From JAAEKA01 sp049299095 (GTDB lineage Bacteria > Chloroflexota > Anaerolineae > JAAEKA01): a stretch of DNA of 37,871 nt. The stretch covers positions 1 through 37,871 of the forward strand of contig JBAQWV010000110.1 in the NCBI GenBank assembly GCA_049299095.1, in the 5' to 3' direction. Shown piece by piece: positions 8,996-17,149 of the stretch. Numbering within the stretch: the stretch's first letter is position 1; every line of letters begins with the position of its first letter. The notes under the pieces were generated by a model, which did not search any database, was not told the origin of the DNA, and saw only the letters and a list, made by a program, of their open reading frames with translations. A program made the translations under genes and the position numbers.

Positions 8996-9799
8996 ATGAC
9001 CCATTCTGCATCTCCCCTGACCGCCCGCAGCGCGCTGCGCTGGATCGTTCCCGCCCTGCGGCAAGCTGGGCGGCTGGCGTTGACCGCACGGCGTGAGGAC
9101 TTGTCGGTGCGCGACAAGGCCGATCACACCCCGGTGAGCGAGATGGATGAGCGCATCGAGGCGTTGCTGGCCGCGCGCATTCGCAGCCGCTTCCCCGATC
9201 ACGGCATCCTGGCTGAAGAAGGTCAGCCTGGCGGCAAGAACACAGCCTACACCTGGGTGCTTGACCCCTTGGACGGCAGCCGCGCCTACCTGAGCGGCTT
9301 GCCGCTGTGGGGGATTTCTGTGGGAGTGCTGCGTGAGGGGCTTCCCCTGGCCGGCGCGCTGTATTTGCCCGCAGTGAACGAGCTGTACACCGGCCACGCG
9401 ACCGGCGCGTGGCTGAACGGCCGCCCCCTGCCTGCCCCGCGCGTCGCGCTGGAGGATCGCACGGCCTTCCTGGCTGTGCCCTCAAACTGCCATCAGCTTT
9501 ATCGCATTGACTACGGCCGGCTGCGCAGCTTGGGCAGCGCCGCGGCGCACCTGATCTACGTGGCGCGCGGCGCGGCCGTGGGCGCGCTGCTGCGCCCGGT
9601 CAAGCTGTGGGACCTGGCCGGTGTGTGGCCCCTGCTGACTTATCTGGGAATTGAACTGCGCTATCTGTCCGGCGCGGGCGTGGAGATCGCTCCGCTGCTC
9701 GATGGCCGGCCCGCGCCGGAGCCTATCCTGGCCGCGCGCACCGCTCTGATCGAACCGTTGTTGCAGAGGATAACGAGCAGACAAGTAGACACGGAGTAG
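8996..9799 (+). CDS. Inositol-monophosphatase-family phosphatase
   Basis: A 267-residue member of the Mg-dependent IMPase/FBPase/CysQ superfamily. The motifs in order are DHTPVSEMDE near residue 40 (loop carrying D/E ligands), AEEG (Glu ligand), WVLDPLDGS (the DPxDGS metal/phosphate motif) and KLWDLAG near the C-terminus (the WD motif closing the active site). Substrate cannot be told from sequence: inositol phosphate, histidinol phosphate and PAP phosphatases share these motifs. I chose ATG 8996 over TTG 8972, which adds only eight residues. The last codons run into a cluster of short inverted repeats, so the C-terminal tail (SRQVDTE) is encoded by repeat DNA. Confidence 0.85.
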   Translation: MTHSASPLTARSALRWIVPALRQAGRLALTARREDLSVRDKADHTPVSEMDERIEALLAARIRSRFPDHGILAEEGQPGGKNTAYTWVLDPLDGSRAYLSGLPLWGISVGVLREGLPLAGALYLPAVNELYTGHATGAWLNGRPLPAPRVALEDRTAFLAVPSNCHQLYRIDYGRLRSLGSAAAHLIYVARGAAVGALLRPVKLWDLAGVWPLLTYLGIELRYLSGAGVEIAPLLDGRPAPEPILAARTALIEPLLQRITSRQVDTE

Positions 9800-9866
9800 A
9801 CAAGTATACTAAGGAAACAAAGACTTTGCCCCTTCTCACCTTGTCTACTTGCCTACTTGTCTACTT
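9782..9866. repeat. AAGTAGACAAG repeat cluster between convergent genes
   Basis: Two exact copies of the 11-mer CTTGTCTACTT occur at 9840-9850 and 9856-9866 (16-bp period). Two near-copies of its reverse complement occur at about 9783-9793 and 9794-9804. Perfect 11-bp arms pair 9796-9806 with 9854-9864, enclosing 47 bases. The element lies between the convergent IMPase and RAM-domain genes. It could act as a weak bidirectional terminator or be a small dispersed palindromic repeat. Confidence 0.75.
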
Positions 9867-9884
9867 ATGTACCTCCCTCGCCCC

Positions 9885-10163
9885 TTATTCCATTCCAACC
9901 CCAAACATCGTCTCCAGGTCGTAGCGGGAAAAGACACGGAAGGCCAGCAGCGTCTCCGTGTGGGTGATGTGCTCAATCTGCATGATGGCGCGCGTCACCA
10001 GGTCGGCAATCTGCTCGTTGCCCGCGGTGCGCAACACCGCCACCAGATCGTAGCGCCCGGCCACCGAAAAGACCTCGGTAACGCCATCCAGCGCCACCAG
10101 TCGTTGCGCCACCGCGTTGACGTGGCCGCGCTCGACGTTGAACAGCACAATAGCATTGACCAT
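9885..10163 (-). CDS. Stand-alone RAM domain (Lrp/AsnC ligand-binding type)
   Basis: A 92-residue protein matching the C-terminal ligand-binding half of Lrp/AsnC regulators (RAM domain), with no helix-turn-helix. Diagnostic features are the opening strand AIVLFNVERG, the central EVFSVAGRYDLVAVL (the usual 'v.G.yDlll.v' signature) and a final strand ending SRYDLETMF. Such free-standing domains typically assemble as dimers of beta-alpha-beta-beta-alpha-beta units and bind amino acids; a regulatory role is inferred from the family. AAGGAG precedes the ATG at a good distance. It is transcribed divergently from the secreted protease, with a possible promoter (TTGGAC, 19-base gap, TAGAAT) in the shared upstream region at 10193-10223. 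Confidence 0.9.
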   Translation of the reverse strand: MVNAIVLFNVERGHVNAVAQRLVALDGVTEVFSVAGRYDLVAVLRTAGNEQIADLVTRAIMQIEHITHTETLLAFRVFSRYDLETMFGVGME

Positions 10164-10228
10164 AACAAGCTCCTTGCTTCAGGGGTTGCTCTATTCTAAC
10201 CCAGCCTGCGTTTGGCGTCCAATGCGAC

Positions 10229-10256
10229 TTGTTTCTGGCGCAGGCTGGCGTACAAT
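10229..10256 (+). promoter_or_regulatory. Possible promoter for the secreted protease
   Basis: TTGTTT at 10229-10234 and TACAAT at 10251-10256 are separated by 16 bases, about 50 bases before the preferred protease start. Both boxes are partial matches to the sigma-70 consensus. Confidence 0.45.
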
Positions 10257-10304
10257 AAAGCTGAACTTACGCGCCTATCGCAAACCCGTATGGAGACAAA
10301 GTTT

Positions 10305-12440
10305 ATGGTACGAATTGGGCTGAAGCAACGGCAGCAGACCGCGCGCTGGCTGCTCGTTATGTGGTTAATTGTGGGGATGTGGACACCCGCGCGGGCCGCG
10401 GTCGCACAGGATTTTGTCGCGGGTCGGGTTTTGGTCGGTTGGCACGCTACGAGTACGCGGCAAGCGCGCACCGCCATCCTCGCTGCGCACGGCTGGCAGA
10501 TCGAGCGCAATATCGTCGAGCTGGGCGTAGACGTGCTGCGCGTGCCCGCGGGCGAGGAACAAGCAGCCGCAGCCGCATTGCAGGCAGACCCCGCCGTGCG
10601 CTACGCAGAACTCGACCGACTGGCTTATGCCGCGGCGGACATCAGCGTAGAGGGGCTGCAACCCAACGATCCTTACTGGCTCGTGCAATGGAACCAGCGC
10701 CGCATCCAGTTGCCGCAGGCATGGCAGATCACCCAGGGCACGCCGGTGCTGGTGGCCGTCATCGATTCCGGCATTGACCTGGGTCATCCTGAGTTTACCG
10801 GGCGTATCCAGGACGGCTTTGACTACGTGGACTTCGACACGATTCCGCAGGACACCTTCGGCCACGGCACGCACGTCGCGGGTATCATCGGCGCGGCGGG
10901 CAACAATAGCCGCGGCGTGGCTGGCGCGGCCTGGAACGTGCAATTGCTGCCCATGCGCGTGCTGGACGGCAACGGCGTGGGCACAGCCAGCAACATCGCC
11001 CAGGCGATCATCGCATCCGCCAACCGCGGAGCCAGGATAATTAACCTGAGCCTGGCCTTAAGCGGCCCTTCCGCCGTTGTCTACGATGCCATTGTGGCCG
11101 CGCGCAACCAGGATTGCCTGCTGGTGGCCGCCACCGGCAACGCCTCGCAGCCCAACCAGCCCCCCGCGGCGGTCAGCTATCCCGCGGCCTATCCCGAAGT
11201 GATCGCAGTGGCCGCTACTACACATGGCGACGAGCGCGCGACCTATTCCAACGGCGGCGCAGCCGTGGAGTTGGCGGCCCCCGGCGGCGAAGCCAGCGAC
11301 GCGATCTACAGCACCAGCCGCAACAGCAACTACGCCCAATTGTACGGCACGTCCATCGCCGCCGCCCACGTTTCCGGCGTTGCGGCTCTGCTGCGCAGCC
11401 TGTCGCCACAATGGAGCGCGGTCGCGGTGCGCGATGCCCTGCGCAACACCGCGGACAAAGTCGGCTCGCAGCCCTACAATCAGGGGCGCAACGACTGGCT
11501 GGGCTATGGCCGCATCAACGCGGCGGCTGCGCTGCGCTGGACGCTGCCCCCCGCGCTGCGGTTCAGCCCGGACGCCCCCGCGCTGCTGGCCGCAGCCAAT
11601 CAGCCTTTGCCCAGCACCACGATTCGCTTCAGCAACGCCAGCACGCAGCCGCTCACCTGGCAGGTCACCGGTGTGTCGCCATCGTGGCTGCAAGTGCAAT
11701 CGTCTTCGCCCAGTTCGTTGAGCTACCCCGCCACAGCCAGCTTCACCGTCAGCTTTGCCAGCCTGCCCGTGCCGGGCGAATATATCGGCGAAATCGGCGT
11801 GCAATCCACCGATCCGCTGGGCGGGCAGCGCAACTACATCGTTTCGGTCTATACACGGGTGCTGGCCGCAGCGCAGCCGGTGTACCTGCCGGTCATCAGC
11901 TATCAGGCCGCGACACCTGTCTGGCAAGATACGAGCGGTAGCCTGGGCCTTGCTGTGGGCGACGATGGCGCGCAGGCGGTCACACTGCCCTTTGTGTTTC
12001 CCTTTCTGGGGCGCAGCTACAGTCAGGTCTACATCCATGCCAACGGCTTCCTGAGCTTCGGCCAAAGCTATGCCGGCAACGCCTACGCGGTGAACAGTTG
12101 CCTGCCGACGCTGGGCGGGCCGAACAACGCCATCTATGTGCTGTGGGACGATCTTGACCCCGGTCAAGCTGGCCGCGTCAGCTTCGCAAGCAGCCCAGGG
12201 GTCTTTGTGGCAGAATGGCGTGACGTACCCAACAAGCAAGGGCAACCCAGCACCTTCCAGGTGGCACTGCGCCCCAACGGGCAGGTCACTGTCGCCTACG
12301 GTGCGACGGTGCAAGCTGACAGCGCCACCGTGGGGCTGGAAAGCTGGGACGCCAGCCTGGCGCTGCCGGTGGCATGCAATGGCTCTGGTCAGCCGCCAGC
12401 ATCCGGGCAAACGCTGACGTGGCAGACCGACATGCCGTAA
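10305..12440 (+). CDS. Secreted subtilisin-like serine protease (S8)
   Basis: About 711 residues. A signal peptide (basic start, hydrophobic core LLVMWLIVGMW, probable cleavage after ARA or AVA) is followed by an inhibitor/prodomain-like region (40-110) and a peptidase S8 domain. The triad is Asp154 in AVIDSGID, His187 in FGHGTHVAG and Ser350 in YGTSIAAAHVSG, with the oxyanion region ATGNAS between. After the catalytic domain come an Ig-like segment (about 415-545) and a C-terminal beta domain (about 560-710) beginning LPFVFPFLG and containing HANGFLSFG and VLWDDLDP, a module found in secreted bacterial proteases and resembling nidogen-type domains. I chose ATG 10305 because GGAG lies 9 bases upstream and it gives a clean signal peptide; the frame is open from 10212. 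It probably degrades extracellular protein. Confidence 0.92.
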   Translation: MVRIGLKQRQQTARWLLVMWLIVGMWTPARAAVAQDFVAGRVLVGWHATSTRQARTAILAAHGWQIERNIVELGVDVLRVPAGEEQAAAAALQADPAVRYAELDRLAYAAADISVEGLQPNDPYWLVQWNQRRIQLPQAWQITQGTPVLVAVIDSGIDLGHPEFTGRIQDGFDYVDFDTIPQDTFGHGTHVAGIIGAAGNNSRGVAGAAWNVQLLPMRVLDGNGVGTASNIAQAIIASANRGARIINLSLALSGPSAVVYDAIVAARNQDCLLVAATGNASQPNQPPAAVSYPAAYPEVIAVAATTHGDERATYSNGGAAVELAAPGGEASDAIYSTSRNSNYAQLYGTSIAAAHVSGVAALLRSLSPQWSAVAVRDALRNTADKVGSQPYNQGRNDWLGYGRINAAAALRWTLPPALRFSPDAPALLAAANQPLPSTTIRFSNASTQPLTWQVTGVSPSWLQVQSSSPSSLSYPATASFTVSFASLPVPGEYIGEIGVQSTDPLGGQRNYIVSVYTRVLAAAQPVYLPVISYQAATPVWQDTSGSLGLAVGDDGAQAVTLPFVFPFLGRSYSQVYIHANGFLSFGQSYAGNAYAVNSCLPTLGGPNNAIYVLWDDLDPGQAGRVSFASSPGVFVAEWRDVPNKQGQPSTFQVALRPNGQVTVAYGATVQADSATVGLESWDASLALPVACNGSGQPPASGQTLTWQTDMP

Positions 12441-12492
12441 CCGGCAACGCAACCGTCTGCGGCCAGCCCCCAACTTAGCTATTTCTTCATCT

Positions 12493-13293
12493 ATGCGCAT
12501 CGTTATCACGGCTGATCTACACTATCGTCCGGCAGACCGCGACCAGTTTCTGGCTTTTGCGGATGACGTGGCCGCGCAGTCACCCGATTGCCTCGTGGTT
12601 GCGGGGGACATCGGCCACCCGCTGCGGCTGTTTCACCGCGCGCTACAACTGTTCGATGAATTGACCTGCCCGCGGCTATTTATCGCGGGTAATCACGACC
12701 TGTACCGCGGCGAGTTTGACAGCCGCACCCTGTGGGAACACGCGCTGCCGCGCGCGACGCGTGCCGAAGGCTTTGTCTGGCTGGAAGAGGAGGTGATGCG
12801 GCTGGGCCGCGTGGCGATTGTCGGCACGATGGCCTGGTACGATTATTCTGCGCGCGCGGCGCAGGCCCCCGACGATCCCGCGGTGCTGGCCGCGGCTAAA
12901 AAACTGGTCATTCACGACGCGGACTATATTGACTGGCCGTGGAGCGATGTGGCAATGGCGCGCTATCTGGCCCGCGGCTTCGAGCGTCGTCTCCAGCAGG
13001 CTGTACAGGATCCCGCGGTCGAGCAGATTATCGTGGTGACGCACATGCCGATTTTCCCTGAGGCCGTGCCGGAGCGCCCTGATGTCGAGATGTGGACATT
13101 GATGCGTGCATACATGGGCAATTTCACGTTGGGCGAGCTGGTGCGGCGCACGCCCAAGGTGACGCACGTAATCAGTGGACATATTCATCTACCGGGGCAG
13201 TGGAGGGTGACAGGAGACTATGGCCCGCTGGATGTGCGGCTGGTGGGCAGTCAAAAACACACCCTGCGCATGGTAACGCTGGACCTTGCATGA
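12493..13293 (+). CDS. Calcineurin-like metallophosphoesterase
   Basis: A 266-residue stand-alone phosphoesterase with the complete dinuclear-metal motif set: TADLHY (D-x-H, residues 7-9), VAGDIGHP (GD), AGNHDLY (GNHD), VVTHMP and SGHIHLPG (GHxH). It is unrelated in arrangement to the phosphoesterase module in the 4757-7606 gene and lacks extra domains. No signal peptide, so cytoplasmic. It follows the secreted protease by about 50 bases on the same strand. The substrate (nucleotide, phosphoprotein or phosphodiester) cannot be read from the sequence. Confidence 0.9.
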   Translation: MRIVITADLHYRPADRDQFLAFADDVAAQSPDCLVVAGDIGHPLRLFHRALQLFDELTCPRLFIAGNHDLYRGEFDSRTLWEHALPRATRAEGFVWLEEEVMRLGRVAIVGTMAWYDYSARAAQAPDDPAVLAAAKKLVIHDADYIDWPWSDVAMARYLARGFERRLQQAVQDPAVEQIIVVTHMPIFPEAVPERPDVEMWTLMRAYMGNFTLGELVRRTPKVTHVISGHIHLPGQWRVTGDYGPLDVRLVGSQKHTLRMVTLDLA

Positions 13294-13389
13294 GGTTGAT
13301 CAAGCAGGGATATGACCGCAAAGCAGAGGACTTGTTGCGGTTACATGACAACCACTGCCAATAGCGCGCTGCACGGTGCGGCAATCACG

Positions 13390-14202
13390 CTAAAGCCGCG
13401 CTATCAGTTCTGTGCGGTGGAAGGTGCGGCGGCCATAGGCCAGCAGCAGCAGGCTGAGCACCCACAGAGCCGCGCCTAGCAGCAGAGTCACCCAGGTATT
13501 GAGGTAGAGCAGGCCAAAAAGCTGCCCAAACAGCAAGGCCAGCACCGGCAGCACGACCAGCGAGCCAGTTTGATACGCATCCTGAAAAGTTCGCGCGCGC
13601 ACAGAGACCAGCACCATCACGGCCAGACTGAGCGCGGCGGCCGCGGGGGCCACCCACACCACCAGCAACGTCCAGATCGTGTTAGGGAAGAGCAATCGCC
13701 CCATCACCGGCCATGCGGCCAGGTTGCCCGTGAGACTGTACAAGCCATAACCGAGCAGGGTTACGGCCAGTGCAGGCAGCCAGGCAGAGAGCAGCTTGCC
13801 CACCAGCAGCTCTGCGTCAGTGGTGGGCGTGTACAGCAGCGCCTCCAGCGTCTTGCGTTCCTTTTCGCCCACAAAACTGTCGGCGGCAATCACGCTTGAC
13901 ACCATCACCGGCACGATCAAAAACAGCGGGGCCATCATGTACACCAGGAAAAACATCACGCCCGCCTGATCGGGTGTCAAGCCGGCCAACTGCTGGCGCA
14001 GCCCCGGCGCCACCATCGCCAGTAGCTCTTGATACTCCGAACTGGACGAACTACCCAACGCAGCCGGCAAGGCCAGCGTCAGCAGCGGGATCAGCACGAA
14101 CATAATCAAAGGCACCAGGATAATCGGCAGCAGCACGCCCTTGTTCTGCAAAACCACGCGCAAATCCTTGCGTACAATCGCCCAAATTGCTCGCCCGTTC
14201 AT
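13390..14202 (-). CDS. ABC-2 type transporter permease
   Basis: A 270-residue membrane protein. The N-terminal stretch IVRKDLRVVLQNKG is the classic cytoplasmic lead-in of ABC-2 permeases. One hydrophobic segment follows at about 22-45, then an external loop, then five or so membrane helices, with the conserved cytoplasmic motif GEKERKTLEALLYTP between TM2 and TM3. It overlaps the upstream ATPase gene by four bases (ATGA), so the two are translationally coupled and form an exporter. Cargo is unknown; drugs, lipids or polysaccharide-related compounds are typical for the family. It converges on the metallophosphoesterase gene across a 96-base gap in which I see no clear terminator. Confidence 0.9.
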   Translation of the reverse strand: MNGRAIWAIVRKDLRVVLQNKGVLLPIILVPLIMFVLIPLLTLALPAALGSSSSSEYQELLAMVAPGLRQQLAGLTPDQAGVMFFLVYMMAPLFLIVPVMVSSVIAADSFVGEKERKTLEALLYTPTTDAELLVGKLLSAWLPALAVTLLGYGLYSLTGNLAAWPVMGRLLFPNTIWTLLVVWVAPAAAALSLAVMVLVSVRARTFQDAYQTGSLVVLPVLALLFGQLFGLLYLNTWVTLLLGAALWVLSLLLLAYGRRTFHRTELIARL

Positions 14203-15143
14203 GCCGTCACCTCCGCCGCGTTGTGCAGGGCAAAATAGACATCTTCCAGCGTCGGTTCCTGTGGGGTCACCTGATACATGCGCACCCCAGCCGCGGCCAG
14301 CGTCTGGATCAATGCTGGAATCGCTGTGCGGCTGGCACCACTGACCAGCAGCACGCCGGTGCGCTGCTCGGTCGCGGTCAAATCAGGCACGGCTTGCAGC
14401 GTTTGCCGCGCCAGCGCCACATCCACCGGCTCCACTTCGACTTCGACCTGCATCGTGCGCACCCAACGCTGCGCCAGCTCGTGCGGTGTGCCCAGGGCGA
14501 TCAGACACCCCTGCTCCATCACGCCCACGCGGTCGCACAGGCGTTGCGCCTCCACCAGATTGTGCGTGTTGATGAACACCGTATGTCCGGCGCGCGCGGT
14601 GTGCAGGATCATGTCGTGTACCTGCCGCGTCGCCACCGGGTCGAGCGCGGCGGTGGGTTCGTCGAGAAAGAGCAAAGCGGGCCGGTGTACGACGGTGCGT
14701 GCCAGCGCCAGGCGTTGCTTCATCCCCTTGCTATACGCGCCGACCTTGTCATCCCCGCGCGCCAGCAAGTCAAAAGTGGTGAGCAGTTCGTCCACACGGG
14801 CCTTGACCTCGCGCCGCGGCACGCCGTACAGATCCGCGTACAGGCTCAAGTTGGTGCGACCGGACAGTCGTTCGTCGAGCGAGGGCGTTTCGGTCAACAC
14901 GCCGGTTTGCCGACGTAGCATCGGGCCGTCGGTGAGCGGATCTAGCCCCAGCACGCGCGCGTGGCCGCCGCTGGGCGTCAGTACGCCGTTTAGCAGGCGC
15001 ACGGTGGTGGTTTTGCCTGCGCCGTTGTGGCCGAGAAAGCCGAATACCTCGCCCGCCTGGACAGTCAAGGTCAGTTGGTCCACAGCCACAGCCGCGCCGA
15101 AGCGCCGCGTCAGGCCGTCGGTGATAATAATGGGGTCAGACAT
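14199..15143 (-). CDS. ABC transporter ATP-binding protein (ABC-2 exporter)
   Basis: A 314-residue ATPase. Walker A is GHNGAGKTTT, a Q-loop-equivalent region is at GVLTETPSLDERL, the ABC signature reads YSKGMKQRLALAR, and Walker B LLFLDEPTAALDP and the switch His in INTHNL are all intact. Beyond residue 225 is the C-terminal regulatory extension typical of DrrA/NatA-like exporter ATPases. It pairs with the overlapping permease gene downstream. A consensus promoter lies 85 bases upstream (15228-15256), so this operon is transcribed independently of the amino-acid transporter genes before it. Confidence 0.93.
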   Translation of the reverse strand: MSDPIIITDGLTRRFGAAVAVDQLTLTVQAGEVFGFLGHNGAGKTTTVRLLNGVLTPSGGHARVLGLDPLTDGPMLRRQTGVLTETPSLDERLSGRTNLSLYADLYGVPRREVKARVDELLTTFDLLARGDDKVGAYSKGMKQRLALARTVVHRPALLFLDEPTAALDPVATRQVHDMILHTARAGHTVFINTHNLVEAQRLCDRVGVMEQGCLIALGTPHELAQRWVRTMQVEVEVEPVDVALARQTLQAVPDLTATEQRTGVLLVSGASRTAIPALIQTLAAAGVRMYQVTPQEPTLEDVYFALHNAAEVTA

Positions 15144-15227
15144 AGCAACAAAAGGGTGATCAATGCTTTGCTAACTGGGAACTTGATGAGATGGAGGTTG
15201 GCAGGACGCATTTCATGGTGGATTAGG

Positions 15228-15256
15228 ATTATAAAATCGTTGATACCCCCTGTCAA
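15228..15256 (-). promoter_or_regulatory. Consensus sigma-70 promoter for the ABC-2 exporter operon
   Basis: Read on the minus strand, TTGACA (15256-15251) and TATAAT (15233-15228) are separated by exactly 17 bases, a perfect match to both consensus hexamers. It sits just after the stop codon of the amino-acid permease and directs transcription toward 15143, leaving a 5' leader of about 75-80 bases. Confidence 0.85.
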
Positions 15257-15261
15257 GCGGT

Positions 15262-16128
15262 TTAGCGGGCAGTGCGCGTGCGCTTTTCCAGATAGCGCAC
15301 CAACAGGGCCAGGCCAATCGTCATCACTAGGTACAAATAGCCGACGACGTTGTAGGTTTCGAAGAATTTGAAGGTGCTGGCCGCGTAAATCTTGCCCTGA
15401 TAGGTGATGTCGGCCACCCCCATGACAGACACCAGCGACGAATCCTTGAGCATGGCGATGAAATCGTTGCCCAGCGGAGGCAGTACACGCCGGATCGCCT
15501 GCGGCAGAATCACGTTGCGCATGGCCTGCCAGTAGCTCATACCCAGTGAGCGCGCGGCTTCCATCTGTCCGCGCTCAATCGATTCGATGCCGCCGCGGAA
15601 GACCTCGGCCAAAAATGCGCTGTAGCCCACGCTGAGCGCGAGAATCACGCGCACGGTGAAGTCTATATCGCGCACATTCATGCCTGCCATGCGCGCGCCC
15701 AGGCTGCTCAGCGGGCCGAACTGTGCCACCTGCGCGCCCAGCCAGTTGATGCCATCCACCAGTCCCGGTGCACCTGCAAAGACAATGTAATACAACAGCA
15801 CCAACATGGGCACGCCGCGAATGATCTCGATGTAAAAGGTGGCGGCTTCACGGGTTAACCGGCGACTGGACACGCGCGCCAGGCCGATTAGCAGGCCCAA
15901 CACCATCGCGACTGCGTACGCGATCAGCGTAACGCGCACGGTGATGCCCACGCCTTGCAGGATCGCGCCGAAGATCACCTCATAATTGGGATCGGTCAGC
16001 AGCACCCACAAGAAAAAGACGCCGAGCAGAAACGTGACGACCAGCCATAGGGGAATGCGGGCCAGCGCGCTGCCGGCCTTGTTGCTACGTCCAGCGGTGG
16101 CCGCGGATGACAATTGAGGGCTGTTCAT
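15262..16128 (-). CDS. Polar amino-acid ABC transporter permease (HisM/GlnP type)
   Basis: A 288-residue inner-membrane permease. A first hydrophobic segment (IPLWLVVTFLLGVFFLWVLL) is followed by the family's entry sequence GVGITVRVTLIAYAVAM, the motif IEIIRGVPMLVLLYYI, and the ATPase-contacting EAA loop EAARSLGMSYWQAMRNVILP. The C-terminal end carries LVRYLEKRTR. I chose ATG 16128 because an AGGAA-containing stretch lies upstream and the extra 24 residues from 16200 are coded by hairpin DNA. The binding protein is encoded upstream across two strong hairpins. No matching GlnQ-type ATPase lies nearby, so the ATPase must be supplied from elsewhere. Confidence 0.92.
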   Translation of the reverse strand: MNSPQLSSAATAGRSNKAGSALARIPLWLVVTFLLGVFFLWVLLTDPNYEVIFGAILQGVGITVRVTLIAYAVAMVLGLLIGLARVSSRRLTREAATFYIEIIRGVPMLVLLYYIVFAGAPGLVDGINWLGAQVAQFGPLSSLGARMAGMNVRDIDFTVRVILALSVGYSAFLAEVFRGGIESIERGQMEAARSLGMSYWQAMRNVILPQAIRRVLPPLGNDFIAMLKDSSLVSVMGVADITYQGKIYAASTFKFFETYNVVGYLYLVMTIGLALLVRYLEKRTRTAR

Positions 16129-16156
16129 GGGAGGTTCCTGGGATAAAAGGGGAGGA

Positions 16157-16191
16157 AACCGCTGTGGGGCCGGGCGACCCGCACAGCGGTT
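16157..16191 (-). repeat. Strong hairpin between binding-protein and permease genes
   Basis: Perfect 10-bp arms at 16157-16166 and 16182-16191 enclose a 15-base loop in which further G/C pairing is possible. On the minus strand a pyrimidine-rich stretch follows, but not a clean T-run, so it looks more like an mRNA-stabilising or attenuating stem than a full terminator. Confidence 0.75.
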
Positions 16192-16232
16192 GATAGACAA
16201 AGCAGACGGGAGGAGTTAGGTGCTTGTTATCC

Positions 16233-16272
16233 CAGCCATCCGCATCTTTCGACAAGTTGATGCGGATGGCTG
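16233..16272 (-). repeat. 14-bp perfect stem just after the binding-protein gene
   Basis: Arms 16233-16246 and 16259-16272 are perfectly complementary over 14 bp with a 12-base loop. It lies 22 bases beyond the stop codon of the solute-binding protein. No T-run follows on the minus strand. Stems in this position are known to protect the binding-protein part of ABC-transporter transcripts, allowing its higher expression. Confidence 0.85.
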
Positions 16273-16294
16273 AGACGCGCGGCATAGCGGCTGG

Positions 16295-17149
16295 TTATGG
16301 CGCGCTGGGGTTGTACTCGAAGAACCACTTGGTGCTGAGCTTGTCCAGCGTGCCATCGGCCTGCATGGCATCAATCGCCGCGTCAAAGGGGGCCACCAGA
16401 TCGCTGCCGGGGGTGAAGATAAAGCCGAAATCCTCGCTGCCCAGCGCCTGATTCATCACCATCAATTTATCGGGGTTCGCGCCCACATAGCCCGCACTCG
16501 ATGCCTTGTCCATCAGCACGGTATCTACGTCACCGTTGAGCAGCGCCTGCACGGCCGCGCCAAAGGTGTCGAACAGCTTGATGCGGGGATTGGCTTCGTC
16601 GCCATCCAGCACTTCGTACACTGCGGTGTAGAAGTTGGTGGTGCCTGCCTGCGAACCAATCAGCAGATCGGGGTTGGCTCCGAACTCAGCGGCATCCTTG
16701 AAGCGGTCTTCCCCTGTGCGCACCAGCATAAACTGCTCTGAACGCAAGTAGGGTTTGGAGAAATCCACCTGCTGAGCGCGCTCTTCGGTGATCGTGATGC
16801 CATCCATGCCCACGTCGAACTGGCCTTCGCGCACGGCCGAGATCATGGTGTCCCAGGCGGTCACGTTCCATTTCACCTGGCAATTCAGGCGGCGGCAGAT
16901 TTCGTTTACCGCGTCATATTCCCAGCCAACCGCCTCGCCAGTCTTGGGATCCACGAAGTTAAGCGGGGTGTAGGCGTTTTCGGTCACCGCGTTGACCACG
17001 CGGCCCTGCAGGTCGGGCAAGCCAGCGGCGCTGGCAGTGTCTGCCGCGGGCGCGGGCGGTTGCGCCGTAGGCGCGGGGGTGGGGGTGGTGCAGCCGGCCA
17101 GCAGGCTGACGATCACCAACAAAACAAGCAAACTAACGCGCGATTTCAT
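16295..17149 (-). CDS. Amino-acid ABC transporter substrate-binding lipoprotein (SBP_bac_3)
   Basis: A 284-residue extracytoplasmic binding protein. The signal peptide ends in the lipobox LLAGC, so the mature protein is lipid-anchored; a Pro/Ala-rich tether follows. The mature domain has family 3 features: AYTPLNFVDPKTGEAVGWEYD near the start (substrate pocket), DVGMDGITITEERA and VDFSKPYL (hinge region), and a final YNPSAP. Start ATG 17149 has AGGAG upstream and overlaps the preceding gene by ATGA, so the two are translationally coupled. Polar amino acids are the likely ligand class; the exact one is not readable. With the permease downstream it forms part of an importer. Confidence 0.92.
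   Translation of the reverse strand: MKSRVSLLVLLVIVSLLAGCTTPTPAPTAQPPAPAADTASAAGLPDLQGRVVNAVTENAYTPLNFVDPKTGEAVGWEYDAVNEICRRLNCQVKWNVTAWDTMISAVREGQFDVGMDGITITEERAQQVDFSKPYLRSEQFMLVRTGEDRFKDAAEFGANPDLLIGSQAGTTNFYTAVYEVLDGDEANPRIKLFDTFGAAVQALLNGDVDTVLMDKASSAGYVGANPDKLMVMNQALGSEDFGFIFTPGSDLVAPFDAAIDAMQADGTLDKLSTKWFFEYNPSAP

Noticed and set aside
11058..12509. Long minus-strand open frame (483 codons) opposite the protease
   Set aside because: It lies wholly antisense to a protease with a complete catalytic triad; GC-rich DNA often leaves the opposite strand open. No domain or ribosome site supports it.
14187..15159. Plus-strand open frames opposite the ABC exporter ATPase
   Set aside because: Ser/Arg-rich translations without motifs; the minus strand has a complete ABC ATPase.
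13390..17149. The exporter ATPase (14199-15143) as the ATPase of the amino-acid importer
   Set aside because: It overlaps an ABC-2 permease, has an exporter-type C-terminal extension and its own promoter, so it pairs with that permease instead.
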